From Paraburkholderia saeva (GTDB taxonomy: Bacteria > Pseudomonadota > Gammaproteobacteria > Burkholderiales > Burkholderiaceae), in NCBI RefSeq assembly GCF_907164555.1, contig NZ_CAJQZC010000002.1:682001-746000 (forward strand): a stretch of DNA of 64,000 nt. Direction: 5' to 3'. The position numbers were made by a program, and so were the translations under genes. The first letter of the stretch is position 1. Each line of letters starts with the position of its first letter. The notes under the pieces are model-generated. The model saw only the letters and a list, made by a program, of their open reading frames with translations. It was not told the origin of the DNA and did no database searches. Shown piece by piece: positions 27,408 to 37,927 of this stretch.

Positions 27408-28406
27408 ATGGATACGTCGACAGTGATTTCGATGAACGCGAATGCGCTGGCTCCCGCCGCGCGGGAAGCCTGCAGCGCGGCCATTTTCGACCTGTCTTCT
27501 TCAGCCGACGCGCTTGCAGCCGCGGCACATGTCGCTTCCACGTCGCTCCAGATGGCGGCGGACGCCGTCCCGGCAGCCGCTACCCGCGAGCTCGCGCAGC
27601 TTCATGCGCGCGTGCGGGAACTGGCGGCCGAATTGATCGAGGCGCAGGAACGCACGCGCGGCCAGCTCGCACGCGAACTGCATGACGGCGTCGGCGCCGA
27701 ACTGACCGCCACACGTTTCGCGCTTGCGAACGTAGATACATGGCTACCCGCCGATGCGCCGCCGCAATGCGTGGCCGCGCTCGCAGCCGTCAGACGCTCG
27801 CTCGATGCCGTGTGCGAAGCCACGCGCCGCACCGTCGCCGATCTGCATGGTCCGCAAATGGAAGCGGGTATCGTCGGCACGCTGTCGCAGTGGGTGAACG
27901 AGTTCGCCGCCCGCACGGGCCTGCGCACCAGTTTTGTCTGCGCGGCCGACGTGCGGCTCACGCAACTCCCCGCCGCCGCTTCGCTCGCCGTATTCCGTGC
28001 GGCGCAGGAAGCGCTCAACAACGTCGCGAAGCACGCCCAGGCAAGCGCTGCGGACGTCCGGCTCGAAAGCTCACGGCGTCACCTGACACTCACCATCGCC
28101 GACGACGGTATCGGCATTTCCCGCCGCGCCGCCATGCCGCGCAGCGACGACCAGGGCGGCTTCGGCCTCGCAGGCATGCGCGCCCGGTGCGCGGCGTTCG
28201 ATGGCACGCTGCGGATCGTCGCGGGCGCGGAACCGGGCTTGCGGCGCAAAGCGAGCGATCGCGGCGACGCCGCCGGCGCACGCAGCATGAACGGCACGGG
28301 CGGCACAATGGGCACACGCGGCACAACCGTACGGGCGCGTTTCGCGTGGGACGCGCTGCTGGCCGAATCGCCGTCCCACGACGCGCATCACGTGCTGTCC
28401 TGCTGA
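27408..28406 (+). CDS. Cytoplasmic sensor histidine kinase, NarX/DegS type
   Basis: A 332-aa kinase with a HisKA_3 dimerisation/phosphoacceptor helix (H92 in QLARELHDGVGAEL) and an HATPase_c domain: N box EALNNVAKHAQ, G1 DDGIGIS, G2 GGFGLAGMRAR and final GTTVRARF. There is no membrane segment and no recognisable sensor domain; residues 1-60 are Ala-rich helical and residues 61-85 could be coiled coil. A Gly/Thr-rich insert separates the G2 box from the last strand. Ribosome binding site GGGAGGGTC. The cognate response regulator starts 7 bp downstream. Confidence 0.9.
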   Translation: MDTSTVISMNANALAPAAREACSAAIFDLSSSADALAAAAHVASTSLQMAADAVPAAATRELAQLHARVRELAAELIEAQERTRGQLARELHDGVGAELTATRFALANVDTWLPADAPPQCVAALAAVRRSLDAVCEATRRTVADLHGPQMEAGIVGTLSQWVNEFAARTGLRTSFVCAADVRLTQLPAAASLAVFRAAQEALNNVAKHAQASAADVRLESSRRHLTLTIADDGIGISRRAAMPRSDDQGGFGLAGMRARCAAFDGTLRIVAGAEPGLRRKASDRGDAAGARSMNGTGGTMGTRGTTVRARFAWDALLAESPSHDAHHVLSC

Positions 28407-28413
28407 GCTGCCG

Positions 28414-29073
28414 ATGAAAAGCCTGCGCATCCTGCTTGTCGAAGACCATGCCGTGGTTCGCCAGGGCGTGCGGCAGTTGCTGCTCGACCGCGGCGTGGCG
28501 AGCGACGTCGCCGAGGCCGAAACGGGCGGCGAAGCGCTCGCCGCCGTCTCGAAGCACGCGTTCGACATCGTCCTGCTCGACATTTCGCTGCCCGACATGA
28601 ACGGCGTCGAAGTGTTGAAGCGCGTCAAACGCAAGGTGCCGCGCGTACCTGTGATGATGTTTTCGATGTATCGCGAGGATCAATACGCCGTGCGGGCACT
28701 CAAGGCCGGCGCTTCGGGCTATCTGTCGAAGACGGTCGATGCCGCGCAGATGATCGCCGCCATTCAGCAGGTCGCCGCCGGCCGCAAATACGTCAGCCCC
28801 GCGATGGCCGAGGCGCTCGCCGATTACGTCTCGTTCGACGGCGAACAGATGCCGCACGAGAAACTCTCCGACCGCGAATACCAGACGCTGTGCATGCTCG
28901 CGTCCGGCAAGCGGCTGACCGACATCGCCAACGCGCTGTCGCTGTCGGTGAAGACAGTCAGCGTGTACCGCACGCGTCTGCTCGAAAAGATGAAGCTGAA
29001 CAACAACGCCGAGCTCACGTTCTATGTGATGAGCAACCGCCTCGTCGACCTCAACCCCGCGATGGCGGGTTAA
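28414..29073 (+). CDS. NarL/FixJ family response regulator
   Basis: A 219-aa regulator with a receiver domain (E10, D11, phosphoacceptor D56 in LLDISLP, S84, K106 in YLSKTV) and a C-terminal LuxR-type helix-turn-helix (LSDREYQTLCMLASGKR and LSVKTVSVYRTRLLEKM). It partners with the histidine kinase just upstream. The targets are not evident; the permease gene downstream is a candidate only by proximity. Confidence 0.94.
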   Translation: MKSLRILLVEDHAVVRQGVRQLLLDRGVASDVAEAETGGEALAAVSKHAFDIVLLDISLPDMNGVEVLKRVKRKVPRVPVMMFSMYREDQYAVRALKAGASGYLSKTVDAAQMIAAIQQVAAGRKYVSPAMAEALADYVSFDGEQMPHEKLSDREYQTLCMLASGKRLTDIANALSLSVKTVSVYRTRLLEKMKLNNNAELTFYVMSNRLVDLNPAMAG

Positions 29074-29341
29074 GCACACGCCTTTGCAACGGTTGCTCGT
29101 CACACGCAGTTAAAGGTTACTTCCTGCCGATCCGCTCCAGATAGCGAGCGGAAAATCGTGGCGCGGTTGCCTGTCGCGAAAATGCGCGCCCCAATTCCGG
29201 GCGATCTCACGCATTTCCCTTTTTACGCCTTGTCATGCGGGCTGCAGCTTCGCGACGGATCCTGGCGCGCGTCCGCTAGAATTGCGGGTTTTCCCCGACA
29301 TTCGGCGCGCGGATTGCGTGCTTTTCAGGAGAACTTCGCCA

Positions 29342-30730
29342 ATGTCTCTTTTCCGCAAGAAGAGCGTCGAACACATGCTGGCCGGCGCCCGGAACGCTGG
29401 CCTCAAGAAGGCGCTGGGCGCGCTGGACCTGACTTTCCTTGGCGTGGGCGCCATTATCGGCACGGGGATTTTCGTGCTGACCGGCACGGGTGCCGTACAG
29501 GCTGGCCCGGCGCTGATGATTTCCTTTCTCGTTGCCGCCGTCGCGTGCGGCTTTGCGGCGCTCGCCTACGCCGAGTTCGCTTCGACGATTCCGGTTGCGG
29601 GCTCCATCTACACGTATTCGTACGCGACGCTTGGCGAACTGGCCGCGTGGATCATCGGCTGGGACCTGATGCTGGAATACGGCCTCGCGACCTCGGCCGT
29701 TTCGGTTGGCTGGTCGGGCTATCTGCAATCGCTGCTGGCGGGCTTCGGCATTTCGCTGCCGGTCGCGCTGACGGCCGCGCCGGGCGCCGTGCCGGGCGTC
29801 GCGACGCTCTTCAACCTGCCTGCGTTTCTCGTGATGATGGCCATCACGACGCTGCTGTCGATTGGCGTGCGTGAATCGACGCGCATCAATAACGTGATGG
29901 TCGCGATCAAGGTGACCGTTGTGCTGCTGGTGATTGGGGTGGGGGTGTTTCACGTCACGCCGGCGAACTGGCATCCGTTCATGCCGAACGGCTGGAACGG
30001 CGTATTTGGCGCGGCCGCGGTCATGTTCTTTGCGTTTATCGGCTTCGATTCCGTGTCGTCGGCGGCTGAGGAAGTGCGCGATCCGAAGCGGGACCTGCCG
30101 ATCGGGATCATTGCCTCGCTGGGTGTGTGCGCGGTGCTGTACGTGGCCGTGGCGGCGGTGGTGACGGGGATTGTGCCGTCTGCGCAGTTCGCCAACATTT
30201 CGCACCCGGTTTCGTATGCGCTACAGGTTGCCGGACAGAAGTGGGTGGCGGGGTTTATCGATCTTGGTGCGGTGCTTGGGATGCTGACCGTGATCCTGGT
30301 GATGGGATATGGGCAGACGCGGGTGATATTCGCGATGTCGCGGGACGGGTTGTTGCCGGCGGCGCTTTCGAAGGTGCATCCGAAGTTTGCGACGCCGTTT
30401 CTGACGACGTGGATCGTCGGGATTTTCTTTGGTCTGATTGGGGCGCTGGTGCCGTTGAACGTGCTTGCAGAGCTGATCAATATTGGCACGCTGGCGGCGT
30501 TTTCGATGGTGTCTGTGGCCGTTCTTGTTTTGCGGCGGACCCATCCGGAGTTGCCGAGGGCTTTCCGGTGCCCCGGTGTGCCGGTTGTGCCGGTGCTTGC
30601 GGTTGCTTCGTGTCTGTTTCTTATGATCAATCTTCAGGCCATTACCTGGATCGCGTTTGTTGTCTGGCTCGTGATTGGGATGGTGATTTATTTTGGGTAT
30701 TCAAGGAAGCGGTCGAAGTTGAATCATTAA
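29342..30730 (+). CDS. APC family amino acid permease
   Basis: A 462-aa amino acid/polyamine permease of the cationic-amino-acid transporter type, with the TM1 motif GVGAIIGTGIFVLTG and the segment AFIGFDSVSSAAEEVRDPKRDLPIGI. About twelve membrane spans. The ATG at 29342 has AGGAG 11 nt upstream. The last 500 nt use more G/T-ending codons (GGG, TTT, GTT) than the rest of the gene. The stop lies 20 bp before a long inverted-repeat element that likely ends transcription. Confidence 0.92.
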   Translation: MSLFRKKSVEHMLAGARNAGLKKALGALDLTFLGVGAIIGTGIFVLTGTGAVQAGPALMISFLVAAVACGFAALAYAEFASTIPVAGSIYTYSYATLGELAAWIIGWDLMLEYGLATSAVSVGWSGYLQSLLAGFGISLPVALTAAPGAVPGVATLFNLPAFLVMMAITTLLSIGVRESTRINNVMVAIKVTVVLLVIGVGVFHVTPANWHPFMPNGWNGVFGAAAVMFFAFIGFDSVSSAAEEVRDPKRDLPIGIIASLGVCAVLYVAVAAVVTGIVPSAQFANISHPVSYALQVAGQKWVAGFIDLGAVLGMLTVILVMGYGQTRVIFAMSRDGLLPAALSKVHPKFATPFLTTWIVGIFFGLIGALVPLNVLAELINIGTLAAFSMVSVAVLVLRRTHPELPRAFRCPGVPVVPVLAVASCLFLMINLQAITWIAFVVWLVIGMVIYFGYSRKRSKLNH

Positions 30731-30851
30731 TGGTTTTGTCGGCCCCTGTGCGGGGCGGCGTTTCGGTTTTTCGCGCCGAAGCTGGGGCTTTGCTTTGGCC
30801 TTTCCTTGTATTCGTGTCGGTCTATTGGCGTTGCCCCTCTGCGGGGCGGCA

Positions 30852-30911
30852 CTTACTTTTCTTTGTCCCCCAAGGGGACTTCCTTCGGGGCGTCTTCCAA
30901 AGAAAAGTAAG
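30852..30911. repeat. Nested 14-bp inverted repeat in the left arm
   Basis: CTTACTTTTCTTTG (30852-30865) and CAAAGAAAAGTAAG (30898-30911) are perfect complements around a 32-nt spacer that itself contains CCCCAAGGGG. As RNA it would form a strong stem at the end of the permease message. Confidence 0.8.
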
Positions 30912-31360
30912 CAAAAGAAAGGCGCTTCGAAAACTCAGCTTTTCTCGGTGTGTCACTCGCGGTGAATGGCAACCCGTGAGGTGTCGCCCCCGCGCGTGAA
31001 GCCGTATCGGTCCGCGCACGATCTGATCTTCCGCACAGCACCGCCCGTGACACAGGGCTCATTCATCCCACTCCGCACTCCGTGCGTCGCGGTGCGGCCG
31101 CTCAGCGCCGCCGGATTCGGGCTGCGATGGGCCAAGCGACTGGCGCGAACCAGAGGCGAGGAAGGGTTATGCCGGTCGACGACGCGCGTAGCGCGGAGTC
31201 GGGTGGATGACGGCCATGTCACAGGGGTGGAATGCGCGCGGGCTGGGATCGCGCGAGGACCTATGTCCCATGATGTGTGGGGGCGACACTTCATGGGTGG
31301 CCATTCCCCGGCGATGACACACCTGGAAGAGGCAAGTTTTCGAAGCGCCTTTCTTTTGCT

Positions 31361-31420
31361 TACTTTTCTTTGGAAGACGCCCCGAAGGAAGTCCCCTTGG
31401 GGGACAAAGAAAAGTAAGTG
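31361..31420. repeat. Nested 14-bp inverted repeat in the right arm
   Basis: The same structure as in the left arm, in inverted orientation: CTTACTTTTCTTTG (31361-31374) and CAAAGAAAAGTAAG (31407-31420). Confidence 0.8.
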
Positions 31421-31521
31421 CCGCCCCGCACAGGGGCAACACCAATAGACCGACACGAATTCAAGGAAAGGCCAAAAGCAAAGACCCAGCTTCGGCGCGA
31501 AAAACCGAAATGCCGCCCCGC

Positions 31522-31769
31522 CAAAAGGGCAACACAAAGTGACCGAAGCGATAAAAAGGCAACGCCAAAGAACCGCAGAACAACAAAACCAACCCAGGGC
31601 CAGGAAACGGGCCCCAAACCCCGATACCCCCTGCCCCCGATTTGTGATCTACTTTTCGCTGCAAGCATAAAAACCAGACCAAACCCGCACGAACCTCACA
31701 GCAGGCAGTCGGAACAGGTAGTGGCAATGTGAGCTTCGTACCGGTCTCTATCCCCCAAGGAGACAGTCA
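31522..31769 (+). other. A-rich leader region of the molybdenum hydroxylase operon
   Basis: 248 bases with strong A over T bias on the plus strand (for example GCGATAAAAAGGCAACGCC) and no gene. The operon promoter is expected here; I cannot assign -35 and -10 boxes with confidence. A clear AAGGAGACAG ribosome binding site ends the region. Confidence 0.5.
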
Positions 31770-32285
31770 ATGGCAATCAGCATCAGCCTGACAGTAAACG
31801 GCGCACCGGTAACCGCCGAAATCGAGCCCCACACCCTGCTAGTCCAGTTCCTGCGCGACCAGCTTCGCCTCACCGGTACGCACATCGGCTGCGATACGGC
31901 CCAGTGCGGCGCCTGCACGGTGCACCTCGACGGTCGCGCCATCAAGTCCTGCAACATGCTCGCAGTCCAGGCGGAAGGCGCCAGCATCACGACGATCGAG
32001 GGCCTCGCCGCAAACGGCGCGCTCCATCCGATGCAGGAAGCCTTCCGTAACTGCCACGGCCTCCAGTGCGGCTTCTGCACGCCCGGCATGGTGATGAGCG
32101 CCACCGCGCTCGTTCAGTCCCATCCCGACGCCACTGAAGCCGATGTGCGCCGCCAGCTCGACGGTAACCTGTGCCGCTGTACGGGCTATCACAACATCGT
32201 CAAGGCCGTCCTCGAAGGCGCCGCCGGCATGAAATCCGCCGGCAGCAACGCCAGAGCAGACGCATCCGCCAAAGTCACCGCCTGA
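31770..32285 (+). CDS. CO-dehydrogenase-like small subunit, [2Fe-2S] protein (CoxS-like)
   Basis: A 171-aa iron-sulfur subunit of a xanthine-oxidase-family hydroxylase. The N-terminal plant-ferredoxin-type cluster uses C41, C46, C49 and C61; the C-terminal helical cluster uses C100, C103, C135 and C137 (CGFC and CRC). It passes electrons from the molybdenum centre to FAD. The tail after residue 150 is Ala/Ser-rich and longer than usual. First gene of a seven-gene operon; 10 bp separate it from the large subunit. The ribosome binding site AAGGAG is strong. Confidence 0.93.
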   Translation: MAISISLTVNGAPVTAEIEPHTLLVQFLRDQLRLTGTHIGCDTAQCGACTVHLDGRAIKSCNMLAVQAEGASITTIEGLAANGALHPMQEAFRNCHGLQCGFCTPGMVMSATALVQSHPDATEADVRRQLDGNLCRCTGYHNIVKAVLEGAAGMKSAGSNARADASAKVTA

Positions 32286-32295
32286 GGAGCCGACG

Positions 32296-34683
<2,388 letters not shown>

Positions 34684-34698
34684 GCGGAGGAAGCCGAC

Positions 34699-35502
34699 AT
34701 GTATGCATTCGACTATCAACGCGCATCCGACGCGAAAGCCGCCGTTTCGGCCCTGAACGCGGACAGCGACGCCAAATACCTCGCGGGCGGACAAAGCCTG
34801 CTGCCAACGATGCGCCTGCGCCTCGCGCAACCTTCGCAACTGATCGACGTCACGCGCATTGCCGCGTTGAAGGAGATCAAGGTCGACGCGAAAACGGTGA
34901 CGATCGGCGCCGCGGTCTGTCACGCGGATGTCGCCGGCAACGCCGACATCCAGCGCGTGCTGCCGGGGCTCGCCGGGCTCGCCGCGCACATCGGCGACCG
35001 CCAGGTGCGCGCGCTCGGCACGATCGGCGGCTCGCTCGCAAACAACGATCCGGCGGCGTGCTATCCGGCCGCGGTGCTCGGCCTCAATGCGACCGTCGTC
35101 ACGGACAGGCGGAGGATCACCGCTGACGATTTCTTCGTCGGCATGTACGAGACCGCGCTGGAACCGGACGAGCTGATCACCGCCGTCGAGTTCCCGGTGC
35201 CCGAGCGCAGCGCCTACGAGAAGTTTCGCAACCCGGCGTCGCACTTTGCGCTGGTGGGCGTGTTCGTGGCGAAAAGCGCGGACGGCGTGCGTGTGGCTGT
35301 GACGGGCGCGGCTTCGTCCGTGTTTCGCGCGACGGCGCTGGAGCAGGCGCTCAGCGCGAACTTCACGCAGGCAGCGGCACGCGGGGTCACAATCGACGCC
35401 AGCAACCTCAACACCGACATGCACGCGAGCGCCGACTATCGCGCGCATCTGATTCCGGTGCTGGCGGCGCGGGCGATCGGCGGGGACAGTAGCAGCGGCT
35501 GA
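34699..35502 (+). CDS. CO-dehydrogenase-like medium subunit, FAD-binding (CoxM-like)
   Basis: A 267-aa flavoprotein subunit with the two FAD-contact motifs of the family: AGGQSLLPTMRLRLAQP (about residues 33-50) and TIGGSLANNDPAACYPA (about 110-126). A C-terminal CO_deh_flav_C domain covers residues 170-265. It receives electrons from the small subunit and passes them to a quinone or other acceptor. GGAGG lies 8 nt upstream of the ATG. A 173-nt gap separates it from the accessory genes. Confidence 0.93.
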   Translation: MYAFDYQRASDAKAAVSALNADSDAKYLAGGQSLLPTMRLRLAQPSQLIDVTRIAALKEIKVDAKTVTIGAAVCHADVAGNADIQRVLPGLAGLAAHIGDRQVRALGTIGGSLANNDPAACYPAAVLGLNATVVTDRRRITADDFFVGMYETALEPDELITAVEFPVPERSAYEKFRNPASHFALVGVFVAKSADGVRVAVTGAASSVFRATALEQALSANFTQAAARGVTIDASNLNTDMHASADYRAHLIPVLAARAIGGDSSSG

Positions 35503-35675
35503 AGTCTTTTACGCGGCAAGCGGCGGGTAACTGACGAATGACCGAAAGCTGCGGTCGCCAGCGGGCGGCGCGGGTCCAGCGGTAACATGGATCCGCGCCG
35601 GGCGCTGTACGTCAACCGTCGCCCGTCGCTCACCGCCTCGCCGCCCGATCCGCCGTTTCGCAATATCGCCGCGCC

Positions 35676-36584
35676 ATGAGCTCACCGATGACAACCACGC
35701 AGCCCGATTCCATCGACGCCACCCTGGAAGCACTCACCGTTCAGGGATACTTCGCGAGCCGCGAGCTTGCGACGGCGCTCTATCTCGCGTTGCGCATGGA
35801 GCGGCCGCTTTTCGTCGAAGGCGAGCCGGGCGTCGGCAAGACCGAACTCGCGAAGGCCGCAGCAGGCATGCTCGGCACGACAATGCTGCGTCTGCAGTGC
35901 TACGAAGGGCTCGACACGGCCAGCGCGCTGTACGAGTGGGATTACCCGCGCCAGATCATGGCGCTGCGGCTCGCCGAAGCCGCCGGCGAGCGCCCCGGCA
36001 ACGACACGCTCTATCGCAGCGAATTCCTGCTCAAGCGTCCGCTCCTGCAGGCGCTGATGCCCGACGAACATCACCCGGGCGCGCGGCGCGTGCTGCTCAT
36101 CGACGAAATCGACCGCGCCGACGAACCGTTCGAGGCGTTCCTGCTCGAACTGCTCTCCGATTTCCAGGTGTCGATTCCTGAATACGGCACGGTGCGCGCC
36201 GCACAGCCGCCGCTTGTCGTGATGACGTCGAACCGCACGCGTGAAGTGCACGATGCGTTGAAGCGCCGCTGCCTGTACCAGTGGATCGGTTATCCCGACC
36301 GCGACCGGGAACGGGCCATCGTTGCCGCGCGTGCGCCCGAAACCTCGGCGGATCTGCAACGACGCGCCGTCGATTTCGTGCACCGGTTGCGTGGCATGGA
36401 CCTGTTCAAGGCGCCCGGCATCGCCGAAACGATCGACTGGTGCCGCGCGCTTTCCGCGCTGTGCGTGACGGAACTGGATCCGCAATCTGTCCAGAACACG
36501 CTCGGCGTGCTGCTCAAGTATCAGGACGATCTGGCGAGGATCGACGCGCAGGAGATTGCGCAATGTCTCGCGGTGCCGGAGTAA
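35676..36584 (+). CDS. MoxR-type AAA+ ATPase (CoxD-like maturation factor)
   Basis: A 302-aa MoxR AAA+ protein: Walker A GEPGVGKT (49-56), Walker B LLIDEIDRAD (about 140), sensor MTSNRTRE and arginine-finger region KRRCLYQWIGYPD. In the CO dehydrogenase system CoxD helps assemble the copper-sulfur-molybdenum site together with the VWA protein CoxE. Here a copper ligand is absent from the large subunit, so its role is more likely general maturation. It overlaps the next gene by 22 nt. Confidence 0.92.
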   Translation: MSSPMTTTQPDSIDATLEALTVQGYFASRELATALYLALRMERPLFVEGEPGVGKTELAKAAAGMLGTTMLRLQCYEGLDTASALYEWDYPRQIMALRLAEAAGERPGNDTLYRSEFLLKRPLLQALMPDEHHPGARRVLLIDEIDRADEPFEAFLLELLSDFQVSIPEYGTVRAAQPPLVVMTSNRTREVHDALKRRCLYQWIGYPDRDRERAIVAARAPETSADLQRRAVDFVHRLRGMDLFKAPGIAETIDWCRALSALCVTELDPQSVQNTLGVLLKYQDDLARIDAQEIAQCLAVPE

Positions 36585-37927
36585 TGGCGATGCCAGACCC
36601 GCGCCCCTCCCGTCCGCCCGATGCCGCCGGCATGTCGACGCGCGACCTTGCTTTCGCAGCGCTCAAGGCAAACGCGGAAGGCGCGCAGGACGTCCCCACG
36701 CTGGCGCACAACGTTGTGCATTTCGTGCGCGTGCTGCGCGGCGCGGGCCTGCCGATGTCGCCCGCCCAGGCCGTCGACGCGCTCGCAGCGCTGCGCTGGA
36801 TCGACCTGGAACGCCGCGACGACGTGCGCGCGGCGCTCTCCGCGCTGCTCGTGTCCGCGCCCGACGAGCGCGACCTCTTCAACGCAGCTTTCGACCTCTT
36901 CTGGCGCGACCCCGACTGGGAAGGCAAGCTGCGCGCGCTGCTGCTGCCGAAGGTGCGTGGCGGCCTGCCGCCACCGCGCCGCAACAATCGCCTCGCGGAT
37001 GCGCTCGCGGTGCGGCCGCCGCCATCGAAGGCCGGTCACCAGCCGCAGGAAACCGAACAGCACGAACTGCACGCGCACGTGACCTTCAGCGCCGAAGAAC
37101 GCCTGCGCCACCGCGACTTCGATACGCTCACTGCCGACGAATGGCGCACGCTGCGCCATCTGATACGCGGCCAGCGCCTGCCGCTCGCGACGGAACGGAC
37201 CCGTCGCCTCAAGGCTTCGTCGCGCGGCACGCATGCGGACCTGCGCGCCAGCGCGCGCCACGCGGTACGCGCGGGCGGCGACTGGACCGTGTGGAAATAC
37301 CGCGCCGTCGTGGAGCGCAAACCGCCCCTCGTTCTGCTGCTCGACATCTCCGGCTCGATGAGCAGCTATTCGCGCGCCGTGCTGTACTTCTGCCACGCGC
37401 TCCTGCAATCGCGCGAACGGCTGCAGGTGTTCCTGTTCGGCACGCGCCTCACGAACGCGACGCGCGCGCTGCGTGAACGCGATCCTGACGTTGCGATTGC
37501 AACCATCGCGGAACAGGTCGTGGACTGGTCCGGTGGCACGCGCATCGGCGCGGCGCTCGCCGAATTCAACCGCCGCTGGGCACGACGCGTGCTGACGGGC
37601 AGAGCCACGGTGCTGCTCGTGACCGACGGCCTCGATCACGAAGCGATCGACGTGCTGCAGACCGAAATGGCAAGACTGCACCGCTTCGCGCATCGCATTG
37701 TCTGGTTGAACCCGTTGCTGCGGTACAGCGAATTCGCGCCGCGCGCACGCGGCGTGCAGGCGATGCTGCCGTATGTGGACGCACACCGGCCGGTCCACAA
37801 TCTGGAGAGCCTCGCGGCTTTTGGCCGCGATCTCGCACAGCTCACACGCGCGCCCCGCGCGACGCGTGCAGCGACAATAACCACTACCAGCCTGGATGGG
37901 ACAGGAGGAGCATTTGCATGGAACTGA
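36563..37927 (+). CDS. VWA domain protein (CoxE-like)
   Basis: A 454-aa protein with a C-terminal von Willebrand A domain. The MIDAS is intact: DISGSMSS (D261, S263, S265), GGTRIG and VTDGLDHE. The N-terminal 240 residues are helical and variable, with a Pro-rich linker. VWA/MoxR pairs work together in metalloenzyme assembly. I chose ATG 36563, 8 nt after GGAG; an ATG at 36584 (TAATG overlap with the MoxR stop) is the alternative. It overlaps the CoxG-like gene by 10 nt. Confidence 0.9.
   Translation: MSRGAGVMAMPDPRPSRPPDAAGMSTRDLAFAALKANAEGAQDVPTLAHNVVHFVRVLRGAGLPMSPAQAVDALAALRWIDLERRDDVRAALSALLVSAPDERDLFNAAFDLFWRDPDWEGKLRALLLPKVRGGLPPPRRNNRLADALAVRPPPSKAGHQPQETEQHELHAHVTFSAEERLRHRDFDTLTADEWRTLRHLIRGQRLPLATERTRRLKASSRGTHADLRASARHAVRAGGDWTVWKYRAVVERKPPLVLLLDISGSMSSYSRAVLYFCHALLQSRERLQVFLFGTRLTNATRALRERDPDVAIATIAEQVVDWSGGTRIGAALAEFNRRWARRVLTGRATVLLVTDGLDHEAIDVLQTEMARLHRFAHRIVWLNPLLRYSEFAPRARGVQAMLPYVDAHRPVHNLESLAAFGRDLAQLTRAPRATRAATITTTSLDGTGGAFAWN

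Larger units (their letters stand above)
30750..31521. repeat. Long inverted-repeat element with nested hairpins
   Basis: Two arms of about 242 bp (30750-30991 and 31279-31521) are near-identical inverted copies around a 287-bp unique core. Each arm contains a second, perfect 14-bp inverted repeat (CTTACTTTTCTTTG / CAAAGAAAAGTAAG) enclosing CCCCAAGGGG and GAAGTCC-type dyads, and each carries versions of GCCCCTGTGCGGGGCGGC. No transposase is present. Open frames run through it on both strands, but they follow the repeat and are not gene-like. I recall similar text in small hypothetical proteins of Paraburkholderia, which would fit a dispersed family; not checked. Confidence 0.85.

Noticed and set aside
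30953..31537. Open frames of 160-194 codons across the inverted-repeat element on both strands
   Set aside because: Their similarity to each other is explained by the DNA inverted repeat; they have no domain and no good ribosome binding site.
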